From positions 806,001 through 870,000 of the forward strand of contig CAVVUC010000004.1 in assembly GCA_963751395.1 (NCBI GenBank): a stretch of DNA of 64,000 nt, given 5' to 3'. The notes beneath the pieces were generated by a model. The model saw nothing but the letters and a program-made list of their open reading frames with translations. It had not been told where the DNA came from and did no database searches. The position numbers and the translations under genes were made by a program. This DNA is from CAVVUC01 sp963751395 (GTDB taxonomy: Bacteria > Verrucomicrobiota > Verrucomicrobiia > Chthoniobacterales > Chthoniobacteraceae). Position 1 is the first letter of the stretch; each line of letters starts with the position of its first letter. This document shows positions 56,797-64,000 of the stretch, in pieces.

Positions 56797-58350
56797 ATGA
56801 AACCACCGAAAACCCTATTGGTCATGTTCGTCCTGCTTGCTCTGGGAAGCATTTCCCAGATGAACGCACAAACCAGCAAGCTGTGGGGCGCAGAAGGTGA
56901 GCTTTGGAATCCAGCGAGCCGCCTGCCGGACTTCTCCTTTGCTGGTTATCGCTCCGGTGAAACACCGATTCCAACTCCCGCCGTCACTGCAAGCGTGAAG
57001 GATTTCGGAGCGGTCGGTGACGGCGTGGCCGATGATTCCGATGCCTTCATCAAGGCCATCGACAGCGTGGAGTCGGGTGCAATTCTCATCCCGGCTGGTC
57101 GCTACAAGATCACCCGCGTCATCCAAATCAAAAAAAGCAACATCGTGCTGCGTGGCGCTGGCCAAGGACTCACGACGCTGGTGTTTCCTAAAAGCTTGTC
57201 GGCAATCTATGGTGCCCCGGGCTATGGCGTGGCCTCAGACTGGACTTACAGCGGAGGACTGATCTGGGTGGGGACCTGGGTGACGACGAACAAAAAAACC
57301 GGAGTCATTGCCGACGCCAACCGGGGCACTCGCGTGCTCACCTTGGCGTCCACGGAAGGACTGAGGGTCGGACAAACGATCCGGCTTTCGATGTCCGATG
57401 ACCCCACCAAATCATTGAACCGCCACATCTATGCGGATCAGATGATTGGCACGCTGCCGTCGATTCGTTTTCACAGTAAAATCGCCGCCATAACGGGCAA
57501 CAAAATCACCCTGGAGCGACCGCTCCGGCTGGATGTCCGGACGAAATGGGCACCCCGGATTCTCACGGTCGCAGGTCAGGTGAGCGAGGTCGGCATTGAA
57601 GGTTTCACCATGGAATTTTCGGATGTGCCATACAAAGGGCACTTCAAGGAAGAAGGCTTCAACGGGATTTTCCTGTTCGGTTCATGGAACTGCTGGGTTC
57701 GAAATGTCACGATTCACAACTGCGAGAGCGGCGTGCTGCTCGAGAAGTCGGCATTTTGCACCGTGGACAAGGTCAGTTTCACAGCCTCAGCCTCACACAG
57801 GCAATACCCGTGGAAAAAGGAGAAGCCGGGTTGGTTCTACACCGGACATCACGGCATCCAATCCCGCAACAGCGACGACAACTTAACGAGGAATTTCAAG
57901 TTCGACGCCTCATCGCATTTCATTCACCACCTCTCCATCGAGAATGCCACGGGATGTGTGTTCATGAACGGCACTGCGGGAAACTCCATGGATTTTGACC
58001 ATCACGGTGGCGGCACCTACGAGAACCTGTTCACACAGATCCATCTTGGCGACGCGGGGCGCATGTGGAATAGCAGCGGCTCCGCCACCACGGGTGCCCG
58101 TGAAACCTTTTGGAATATCTCCGCCAATCCCAAATCGTATGCCAAACCGATACCTCGCTCCTGGCCGCAAGTGAATGCGATCGGGTGGCCCACCGCCGGC
58201 CCATCCCCGATGGATCCTGTGAAAAATTGGTTGGAGGCGATTCCCGCTTCAAGTCTCTCGCCCGCGAATCTCTACGAGGCCCAGTTGGCCCGGCGGCTCT
58301 CGTCCAAGTCCGCAGAATTTCGGAAAGAAACCAATGCCCTCAAGCAGTGA
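56797..58350 (+). CDS. Secreted pectate-lyase-type beta-helix protein
   Basis: 517 residues from the ATG at 56797, 10 bp after the GH106 stop, opening a signal peptide that ends near QMNAQ. Starts with the Pectate_lyase_3 pattern VKDFGAVGDGVADDSDAFIK followed by repeated beta-helix coils (NIVLRGAGQGLTTLVF, WVRNVTIHNCESGVLLEKSA, HHLSIENATGCVF). The family includes lyases, epimerases and GH28/GH55-like enzymes; no clear catalytic set was seen. Likely acts on the main chain of the same glycan. Confidence 0.85.
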   Translation: MKPPKTLLVMFVLLALGSISQMNAQTSKLWGAEGELWNPASRLPDFSFAGYRSGETPIPTPAVTASVKDFGAVGDGVADDSDAFIKAIDSVESGAILIPAGRYKITRVIQIKKSNIVLRGAGQGLTTLVFPKSLSAIYGAPGYGVASDWTYSGGLIWVGTWVTTNKKTGVIADANRGTRVLTLASTEGLRVGQTIRLSMSDDPTKSLNRHIYADQMIGTLPSIRFHSKIAAITGNKITLERPLRLDVRTKWAPRILTVAGQVSEVGIEGFTMEFSDVPYKGHFKEEGFNGIFLFGSWNCWVRNVTIHNCESGVLLEKSAFCTVDKVSFTASASHRQYPWKKEKPGWFYTGHHGIQSRNSDDNLTRNFKFDASSHFIHHLSIENATGCVFMNGTAGNSMDFDHHGGGTYENLFTQIHLGDAGRMWNSSGSATTGARETFWNISANPKSYAKPIPRSWPQVNAIGWPTAGPSPMDPVKNWLEAIPASSLSPANLYEAQLARRLSSKSAEFRKETNALKQ

Positions 58351-58513
58351 TGGTTTTCCTATGGAGATGCGGGCTAATTCTATCCGCGTTTGGAAACGCA
58401 AATCGGCTGTGAACATCTCTTCGAATCCCCAATAAACCTGATGCCTTTCCACGAATGACCAGTTGAAAGGAATCGACCGAATGCTTCTTCCCACTTAGCT
58501 TGCGAAACCACAG

Positions 58514-60859
58514 GTGAGAATCATCGCACTCGCTGCCCTTTGCTTTTGCCTCGTTCGCGGCCATGCCGCGACAGCCGCTGTTTCCCCGCCTCCCGATACC
58601 GGTTCGACTCTCTGGTATGACAAACCTGCCGGGGCCTGGCTCGAAGCGCTTCCCGTCGGCAATGGCCGCATGGGCGCGATGGTCTTCGGCGGTATTCCGG
58701 ACGAGCGCATCCAGTTCAACGAACAGACCCTCTGGACCGGTGCGAGTCGCTCCCAATCGTTCCCGAACACTGAGCGGGTTCATACCAGCGCGCATGACCG
58801 GGCGATGGGGGATTACCAGCCGTTCGGGAATGTGTATCTGCATTTCCCGCAGGAACACAAAGATGCTGCGAACTATGGGCGGCAGCTCGATTTGGAAACC
58901 GGCATCGCGACGACTCGTTACACCGTGGGCGGTGTCGAATTCACTCGCGAGGTCTTCGCCACCCATCCGGGTAAGCTGGTCGTCGTTCGCCTCACCGCCA
59001 GCACGCCGGGCAGCATCACATTCCGGGTTGAGCTGAAGGATACCGCGCGTCCGCCCTTGCCGGCGACTCCTGTCACCGTAGCCGGTAACCAGCTTGCGTT
59101 CGGGGGCAAGCTGACGCCGCCCGTGCCGGTCGATGAGAAGACCGACCGGCGCTGGAATGGCATGCGTTACCATGCGGCGCTGCGCGTCCTTGCAGAAGGC
59201 GGCAAGATCGAATCCGCGGATGGCCAGCTTTCCGTGACCGGAGCGGATGCCGTCACCTTGCTGCTTGCCGCCGCCACCGATTATGTCGCCGACCCCGAAA
59301 AGAACTACAAGGGGGATGCCCCGGCCCCGAAGGTGGAGGCCGCGCTCGGCAAAGCCTCGGCAATGTCCTGCGCCAAACTCCGCGAGACGCACCTGGCGGA
59401 TTTCAAAGGACTCTTCGGCAGGGTTCGTTTCCAACTCGGCCAGACTCCGAATTCCGCTCTCCCGACCGATCAGCGTCTCGCGAAGTATAAAGCTGGAGCC
59501 GAAGATCCGGCGCTCGAAGCACTCCTCTTCCAATACGGGCGCTATCTTCTCATCGGCAGTTCGCGGCCCGGCGGACTGCCCGCCAACCTCCAGGGGCTCT
59601 GGAATCAGGACGTCAAGCCCGCGTGGTATTCCGGTTACACGACGAACATCAACGTCGAGATGAACTACTGGCCTGCCGAACCGACCAATCTCGCGGAATG
59701 CCACGAGCCGCTTTTCGACTGGATCGACATGATCGCGGCGGCGCAGAAGCGCAATCCCGATCCGAAACTCCGCACCGATCTTGGCTGGATCATCTACAGC
59801 ACGAACAACACACTCGGCGGCAACAGCGGCTGGGCGTTTCACCGTCCCGGCAGCGCCTGGCTGGCCCAGCACCTTTACGAAGGCTGGGCGTTTGGTGGCG
59901 ACCGCGAGTTCCTCTCCCGGCGCGCCTACCCGCACCTCAAATCTCTCACGCAAATGTGGGACGCCCACCTCGTGGAGGATGGCAAGGGGCATCTCATCAC
60001 GCCGGATGGATGGTCACCCGAACACGGTCCGGTTCGCGGCCCGGATGGAAAGATCATCATAAAAGAAGGCGACCGCACGCCACAGCCGGGCGCGTCCTAC
60101 GACCAACAGATTGTCTGGGATCTCTTCAGCAATTTCCTCGACGCCTCCAAAGCCTTGGATGCCGACCCCGAACTGCGCAAGCGCATCGCCGAACGCCGCG
60201 CCCGCCTGCTCGGGCCACAGGTCGGCGGTTGGGGCCAGATCCAGGAGTGGATGGAAGACGTGGACGATCCGAAACAGGACTACCGCCACATCGGGCAACT
60301 GTTCGCGTTGCATCCGGGACGGCAGATCAGTCCGATCACCACACCGAAGTTTGCCGGGGCCGCGAAGGTCACGCTCAATTCCCACAGTGACAGAAGTTGC
60401 GGCTGGAGCCGTGCATGGAAAGTTTGCTTCCGGGCCCGTCTGCACGACGGCAACCGCGCCGGCAAACTCGTGCGCTCCGTGCTGGAATATGTCCCTGCGA
60501 ATGCCAGGGGCAGCGGGACTTATCCGAATCTCTTCGGCGCCGGCCCGCCCTTCCAGATCGACGCAAATTTTGGCTACACCGCCGGCGTCGCCGAGATGCT
60601 CCTTCAAAGCCATCTCCGCGCGGAAGACGGACGCCGGGAGATCGACCTGCTGCCGGCGATTCCCGATTCCTGGGCATCCGGCGAAGCGACCGGCCTCCGC
60701 GCACGCGACGGCTTCACGGTGGATCAAAAGTGGGAAAACGGAAAGCTCGTGTCCGCCACCATCACCTCGCACCTCGGGCGTCCGTTCCGCGTGCGCTACA
60801 ACAACAAGACTGCCGACTACGACATTCCCGCCGGCACCAGCCAGGTGTTCAAACCTTGA
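58514..60859 (+). CDS. GH95 alpha-L-fucosidase
   Basis: 781 residues from a GTG at 58514 with a signal peptide (to about 21). GH95 inverts at alpha-1,2-fucosyl (or alpha-L-galactosyl) bonds. Family motifs are LWYDKPAGAWLEALPVGNGR at the N-terminus, TNINVEMNYWPAEPTNL (the Asn-x-Asn water activators), PDGWSPEHGPV (general-acid Glu) and SDRSCGWSRAWKV (usually TGWSxAWK). The Ser-Cys replacing Thr-Gly in that last motif is unusual. The 26-bp gap places it directly ahead of the GH29/GH95 hybrid. Confidence 0.93.
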   Translation: MRIIALAALCFCLVRGHAATAAVSPPPDTGSTLWYDKPAGAWLEALPVGNGRMGAMVFGGIPDERIQFNEQTLWTGASRSQSFPNTERVHTSAHDRAMGDYQPFGNVYLHFPQEHKDAANYGRQLDLETGIATTRYTVGGVEFTREVFATHPGKLVVVRLTASTPGSITFRVELKDTARPPLPATPVTVAGNQLAFGGKLTPPVPVDEKTDRRWNGMRYHAALRVLAEGGKIESADGQLSVTGADAVTLLLAAATDYVADPEKNYKGDAPAPKVEAALGKASAMSCAKLRETHLADFKGLFGRVRFQLGQTPNSALPTDQRLAKYKAGAEDPALEALLFQYGRYLLIGSSRPGGLPANLQGLWNQDVKPAWYSGYTTNINVEMNYWPAEPTNLAECHEPLFDWIDMIAAAQKRNPDPKLRTDLGWIIYSTNNTLGGNSGWAFHRPGSAWLAQHLYEGWAFGGDREFLSRRAYPHLKSLTQMWDAHLVEDGKGHLITPDGWSPEHGPVRGPDGKIIIKEGDRTPQPGASYDQQIVWDLFSNFLDASKALDADPELRKRIAERRARLLGPQVGGWGQIQEWMEDVDDPKQDYRHIGQLFALHPGRQISPITTPKFAGAAKVTLNSHSDRSCGWSRAWKVCFRARLHDGNRAGKLVRSVLEYVPANARGSGTYPNLFGAGPPFQIDANFGYTAGVAEMLLQSHLRAEDGRREIDLLPAIPDSWASGEATGLRARDGFTVDQKWENGKLVSATITSHLGRPFRVRYNNKTADYDIPAGTSQVFKP

Positions 60860-60885
60860 ATTCAAAACAGCAACGACATTCACCA

Positions 60886-62631
60886 ATGAAACCAACAGCC
60901 ATCGCATTTGCATTCCTTTCCACGGTTGCACTTCTCCACGCCGCCGAGCCTTCATCCACAGGCCCTTTCAAACCGGAATGGGAGTCCTTGAAAACCCACA
61001 CCAATCCCGAATGGTTTCGTGACGCCAAGCTCGGCATCTACACCCACTGGGGACCGGTTACCGTCGGATGCGAGGATGCTCCCAAAGGTGGCGAGTGGTA
61101 TGGCATGCAGATGTATCAGCGGAAGAATCCGATCTTTGAATGGCACAAGGAGAAGTTCGGGGATCAGAAGGAATTCGGTTACAAGAAAGTCATCCCGCTT
61201 TTCACCGCGCCGAAGTTCAACCCCGATGAGTGGGCGGACTTGTTTGTCAAAGCGGGAGCCAAATTCGCCGGGCCGGTCGCTGTGCATCACGACAACTTTG
61301 CGCTCTGGGATTCCGCCGTCACTCCGTGGAACTCAGTGAAGATGGGGCCGAAGCGCGACATCACCGGCGAACTGGCCAGGGACTACAAGGCGCGCGGTCT
61401 GAAGTTCGTGCCGACGTTCCATCACGGTTTCGCCTGGCGATACTTCGAGCCCGCCTTCGAGTTCGACGCAGCCGACGGAAAAGATTTCCTGCTCTACACC
61501 GAGCCGCACGGACCGAAGGATCCGCCCTCCGTCCGCTTCCAGGAACAATGGCTGGCGATGGTGATGGAGGTGGTCACGAAATACGAGCCGGACATGATCT
61601 GGTTCGACTTCGAGTTGAACAAGGTCATCCAGCCCGAGTTCCAGCGACGGATGTTTGCCGACTATTACAACTGGGCGGCCGCCAAGGGGAAGGAATCCGC
61701 CGTGGCCCACAAGTTCCGCGAGATTCACAAATACACCGGCATCCTCGACTTCGAGCGCGGGCGTGAGGACAAGCTGGTGCCTTATCCCTGGCTGACCGAC
61801 ACCTCCCTTGGGCCGTGGTATAACCGGAACCTCGACCGCTACCGCACCACGGACAACCTGGTCCACATCTTCGCCGACATCGTTTCCAAGAACGGCTGCA
61901 TGCTGCTCAACGTCGGCCCGAACGCGGACGGCTCCATTCCAGATCGCGCGAAAAAGATGCTGCTGGAATTCGGCGGCTGGATCCAGGTCAACGGCGAAGC
62001 GATCTACAGCACCCGCCCGTGGACGATTTTCGGCGAAGGCCCGACTCGCAGCGCGGGGGGCGGGTTCAGCGAAAACAAAGATCCCGTGTTCACCGCTGCC
62101 GACATCCGGTTCACCACCAAGGGAGATAACCTCTACGCCATCGCCCTCGGTTGGCCGGAGAACGGCAGGGTTGTGGTCAAGTCACTGGCGATCCCGGCAG
62201 GCAAGGTCAGCGCCGTTTCGCTTCTGGGCAGCGACGCCGTCTTGAAGTGGACGCAGACGGACGCCGCGTTGGAAGTCACCCTGCCCGACAAAAAACCTTG
62301 CGACTACGCGGTGACGTTGAAGATCGTCGGCGGGAAATCTCTCCAGGCCATGTCTGTCCAGAAGACCGGGCCGCAGACCATTTGGTTCCGGCGACCGGCG
62401 GGGAACTGGAACGAAGCCCTGCCGCTGGGCAACTCCGGTGCTAAGGAACCACATTCACAACCCGCCCTTGTTCACCCTGTGAAAAAGGCAGCCCAGCAAC
62501 CCAAACTCGAGAAAGACGGCCGGCTGATCTCGATGGATGGCGCGCATGCTTTCGAGCACCGGAAGTATTCGGTCAACGTGGCCGTGCCGTTGGAATGGAA
62601 GTCGTCGGGCACCGTCCAGAACAGCCCGTGA
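60886..62631 (+). CDS. GH29 alpha-L-fucosidase with GH95-like C-terminal tail
   Basis: 581 residues; signal peptide to about 21. GH29 domain about 35-410 with LGIYTHWGP, VHHDNFALWD and the expected nucleophile Asp241 in MIWFDFELN. After the normal C-terminal beta-sandwich the frame goes on with IWFRRPAGNWNEALPLGNSG (about residues 499-518), which copies the N-terminal motif of GH95 proteins (compare LWYDKPAGAWLEALPVGNG in the gene before). About 60 more residues of unrelated, Lys/Gln-rich sequence follow to the stop. It looks like a deletion joined this GH29 to the first residues of a lost GH95 gene. Confidence 0.88.
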   Translation: MKPTAIAFAFLSTVALLHAAEPSSTGPFKPEWESLKTHTNPEWFRDAKLGIYTHWGPVTVGCEDAPKGGEWYGMQMYQRKNPIFEWHKEKFGDQKEFGYKKVIPLFTAPKFNPDEWADLFVKAGAKFAGPVAVHHDNFALWDSAVTPWNSVKMGPKRDITGELARDYKARGLKFVPTFHHGFAWRYFEPAFEFDAADGKDFLLYTEPHGPKDPPSVRFQEQWLAMVMEVVTKYEPDMIWFDFELNKVIQPEFQRRMFADYYNWAAAKGKESAVAHKFREIHKYTGILDFERGREDKLVPYPWLTDTSLGPWYNRNLDRYRTTDNLVHIFADIVSKNGCMLLNVGPNADGSIPDRAKKMLLEFGGWIQVNGEAIYSTRPWTIFGEGPTRSAGGGFSENKDPVFTAADIRFTTKGDNLYAIALGWPENGRVVVKSLAIPAGKVSAVSLLGSDAVLKWTQTDAALEVTLPDKKPCDYAVTLKIVGGKSLQAMSVQKTGPQTIWFRRPAGNWNEALPLGNSGAKEPHSQPALVHPVKKAAQQPKLEKDGRLISMDGAHAFEHRKYSVNVAVPLEWKSSGTVQNSP

Positions 62632-62662
62632 AGTCCATTCGTTTCATGGCAATCTGTTTGCG

Positions 62663-64000
62663 ATGCTCCTTGCGATGCAGGCCATGAGACGTTGCCCCTG
62701 GCTGCGGCTCCTTGCGGTGGCGCTGGTTCTGACCATGATGATGTCGGGACAGTTGGCGCTGGCGGCATCCGACAAAGTCACGGCGGTGAGTGCGCGGCTG
62801 GCGGCGGATGGACGCTCATTCACCGTTTCGGCACCCGGGTTCGATGGATTCCAAGCCGGTTGGTCGGCGACCATCGAGCGGGACGGTGGGGCACCGCGGG
62901 TGCTGGCCTCGGCGGAGGGTGTGGTGACGCCGGGACCGGTGACGACGATCCGATTTCCGAACGAGGACATCGAGCTTTTGTTCCAGCTTGAAACCCGGGC
63001 CGATGCGTCGGCAGTGCTGGCGCGGGCCGGCATCCGCAACACCGGTTCGACGCCAGTGAACTTCCTCTCGGCCGTGCCTGTGGATGCGAAGTGGAACCTC
63101 CCCGAAATGCTGGACGGCTGGCTGGTAACGGGCTTGCATCCGATCACCCCCGTGGTGAACGCGCTGCGTGATGTTCGCCAGTCCGCGGGTCTTGCTGAAG
63201 TCTTTGAGTATGGCGGATGTTACAAGGGCGGGGAAGTGGGGTTCCTGTTCGGGCCGATGGGCGAGCCGGTGGCCTATGTGAGGGCCCATTTCCAGGGTGC
63301 CGAAGGGCGAAAGGTTGGCTTCAGGTTGGCGGCGGACATGAGCGGCGTGCAGGTGGACCCCGGCGAAACGCGCTGGAGCCAGCAAGTGATGTTGTTGTTT
63401 GAACCATCCCGGTCCGCGCTCCCTCGCTGGGCCGGCTGGGTGGGGAAATCCCATCAGGCCCGCGTCACCCGCCCGCCGCTGACGGGCTGGACCAGTTGGG
63501 GCCGGTTCGGGCAGCAGGTCACAGGAAAGGATGTGCTCGACCTCGCCGCCACTGTCCGCCGCAACCCAGGCCGGCTGCGCCCGGACGCGATCGTGCTGGA
63601 TCGAGGCCATCAGTCCCGGGAAAACTTTCCGCTGGGACTGAACTCTTACGCGGACGCCATTGCCGCCGCCGGTGCGCGGTCTGGACTGATGCTGGAGTGG
63701 AACGAGACGAGCGACCCGCTTGAGGCTGTCGGGAATGCGGTGCGCGCCGGGTTCCGTTACCTGAAATTGAGCGGCATCACGCCGTGGCAGGAGAGTCAGA
63801 ATCCCAAGCTCACCAGCTTCGAAGGGATGCGGCGCCAATACGCGGCGATTCGCGAGGCGGCCGGTCCGGACACTTACTTGCTGAACGCCAATCCAATGCC
63901 CGATCGGGCCAGTGTCGGATTCATGGACGCCAGCCGGGTGGGAGACGACGCCACCCGCGACGGGCTGCGCGACACCATCGAGCAGGTGCTGCGTTCCTAT
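62663..64000 (+). CDS. Melibiase-like (GH27/GH36-type) protein, 3' end outside window
   Basis: Open from ATG 62663 to the right edge, 446 residues so far. Signal peptide (about 1-36, SGQLALAA), a beta-sandwich domain (about 37-260) and a TIM-barrel start at GWTSWGRFGQQVTGKDVLD (about 275), the pattern of alpha-galactosidase-type enzymes (GWNSW). The stretch expected to hold the nucleophile K-x-D reads LKLSG, with Ser in place of Asp, and the DDGW motif reads LDRGH, so it may have a different catalytic centre or none. It follows the GH29/GH95 hybrid by 31 bp. Confidence 0.7.
   Translation, partial: MLLAMQAMRRCPWLRLLAVALVLTMMMSGQLALAASDKVTAVSARLAADGRSFTVSAPGFDGFQAGWSATIERDGGAPRVLASAEGVVTPGPVTTIRFPNEDIELLFQLETRADASAVLARAGIRNTGSTPVNFLSAVPVDAKWNLPEMLDGWLVTGLHPITPVVNALRDVRQSAGLAEVFEYGGCYKGGEVGFLFGPMGEPVAYVRAHFQGAEGRKVGFRLAADMSGVQVDPGETRWSQQVMLLFEPSRSALPRWAGWVGKSHQARVTRPPLTGWTSWGRFGQQVTGKDVLDLAATVRRNPGRLRPDAIVLDRGHQSRENFPLGLNSYADAIAAAGARSGLMLEWNETSDPLEAVGNAVRAGFRYLKLSGITPWQESQNPKLTSFEGMRRQYAAIREAAGPDTYLLNANPMPDRASVGFMDASRVGDDATRDGLRDTIEQVLRSY

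Overview
The window is high-GC bacterial DNA with a gene set that fits Verrucomicrobiota: many secreted glycoside hydrolases of families GH29, GH95 and GH106, DUF4450 and DUF4410 proteins, zinc-ribbon proteins, a four-helix-bundle (23S rRNA intervening-sequence type) gene, and AT-rich microsatellite-like intergenic repeats. The phylum is an inference from gene content. No rRNA or tRNA gene, CRISPR array, prophage or intact insertion sequence was seen.

Layout. 0-3 kb: an ADP-ribosylglycohydrolase cut by the left edge, an SPFH/band-7 protein and a divergent NAD-kinase-like protein, closely spaced on one strand. 3-10.7 kb: housekeeping and unknown genes (PPK2 kinase, LysM lipoprotein, EF-hand protein, UPF0173 hydrolase, transglutaminase-like protein) separated by fragments of dead genes (ubiD, IS5-type transposase, kdpA, an SDR). 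10.7-18.7 kb: a first glycan locus with two GH29 fucosidases, an esterase and a frameshifted DUF4450 protein. 18.7-32.7 kb: a multi-PAS histidine kinase, DUF4410 lipoprotein, thioredoxin-like proteins, purU, yqeY-ispD-M16 peptidase, a SufR-like regulator/SufE/TatD/TcdA group, and redoxin-DsbD. 32.9-37.7 kb: pgsA, then a three-gene polysaccharide export set (short OPX protein, BY-kinase, outer-membrane barrel). 38-41 kb: hisI-trpE-(four-helix-bundle gene)-trpG, preceded by what looks like a classic attenuator with a His-Trp-Trp leader peptide. 41-48 kb: membrane protein, EamA transporter, GH1 and a lepA gene carrying four apparent +1 frameshifts. 48-64 kb: a second, larger glycan locus with a GH43-like propeller protein, a DUF433/DUF5615 toxin-antitoxin pair, GH29, GH30-like, GH106, a pectate-lyase-like beta-helix protein, GH95, a GH29 with a GH95-like tail, and a melibiase-like protein cut by the right edge.

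The two glycan loci encode exported enzymes that together would remove terminal L-fucose (four GH29, one GH95), L-rhamnose (GH106) and probably acyl groups from a fucose/rhamnose-rich polysaccharide. No sulfatase or SusC/SusD-like transporter is present here, so sulfated fucoidan is not the obvious substrate. All six clear frameshifts in the window (DUF4450 gene, four-helix-bundle gene, four in lepA) are repaired by removing one base, which points to a sequencing or assembly bias rather than gene death.
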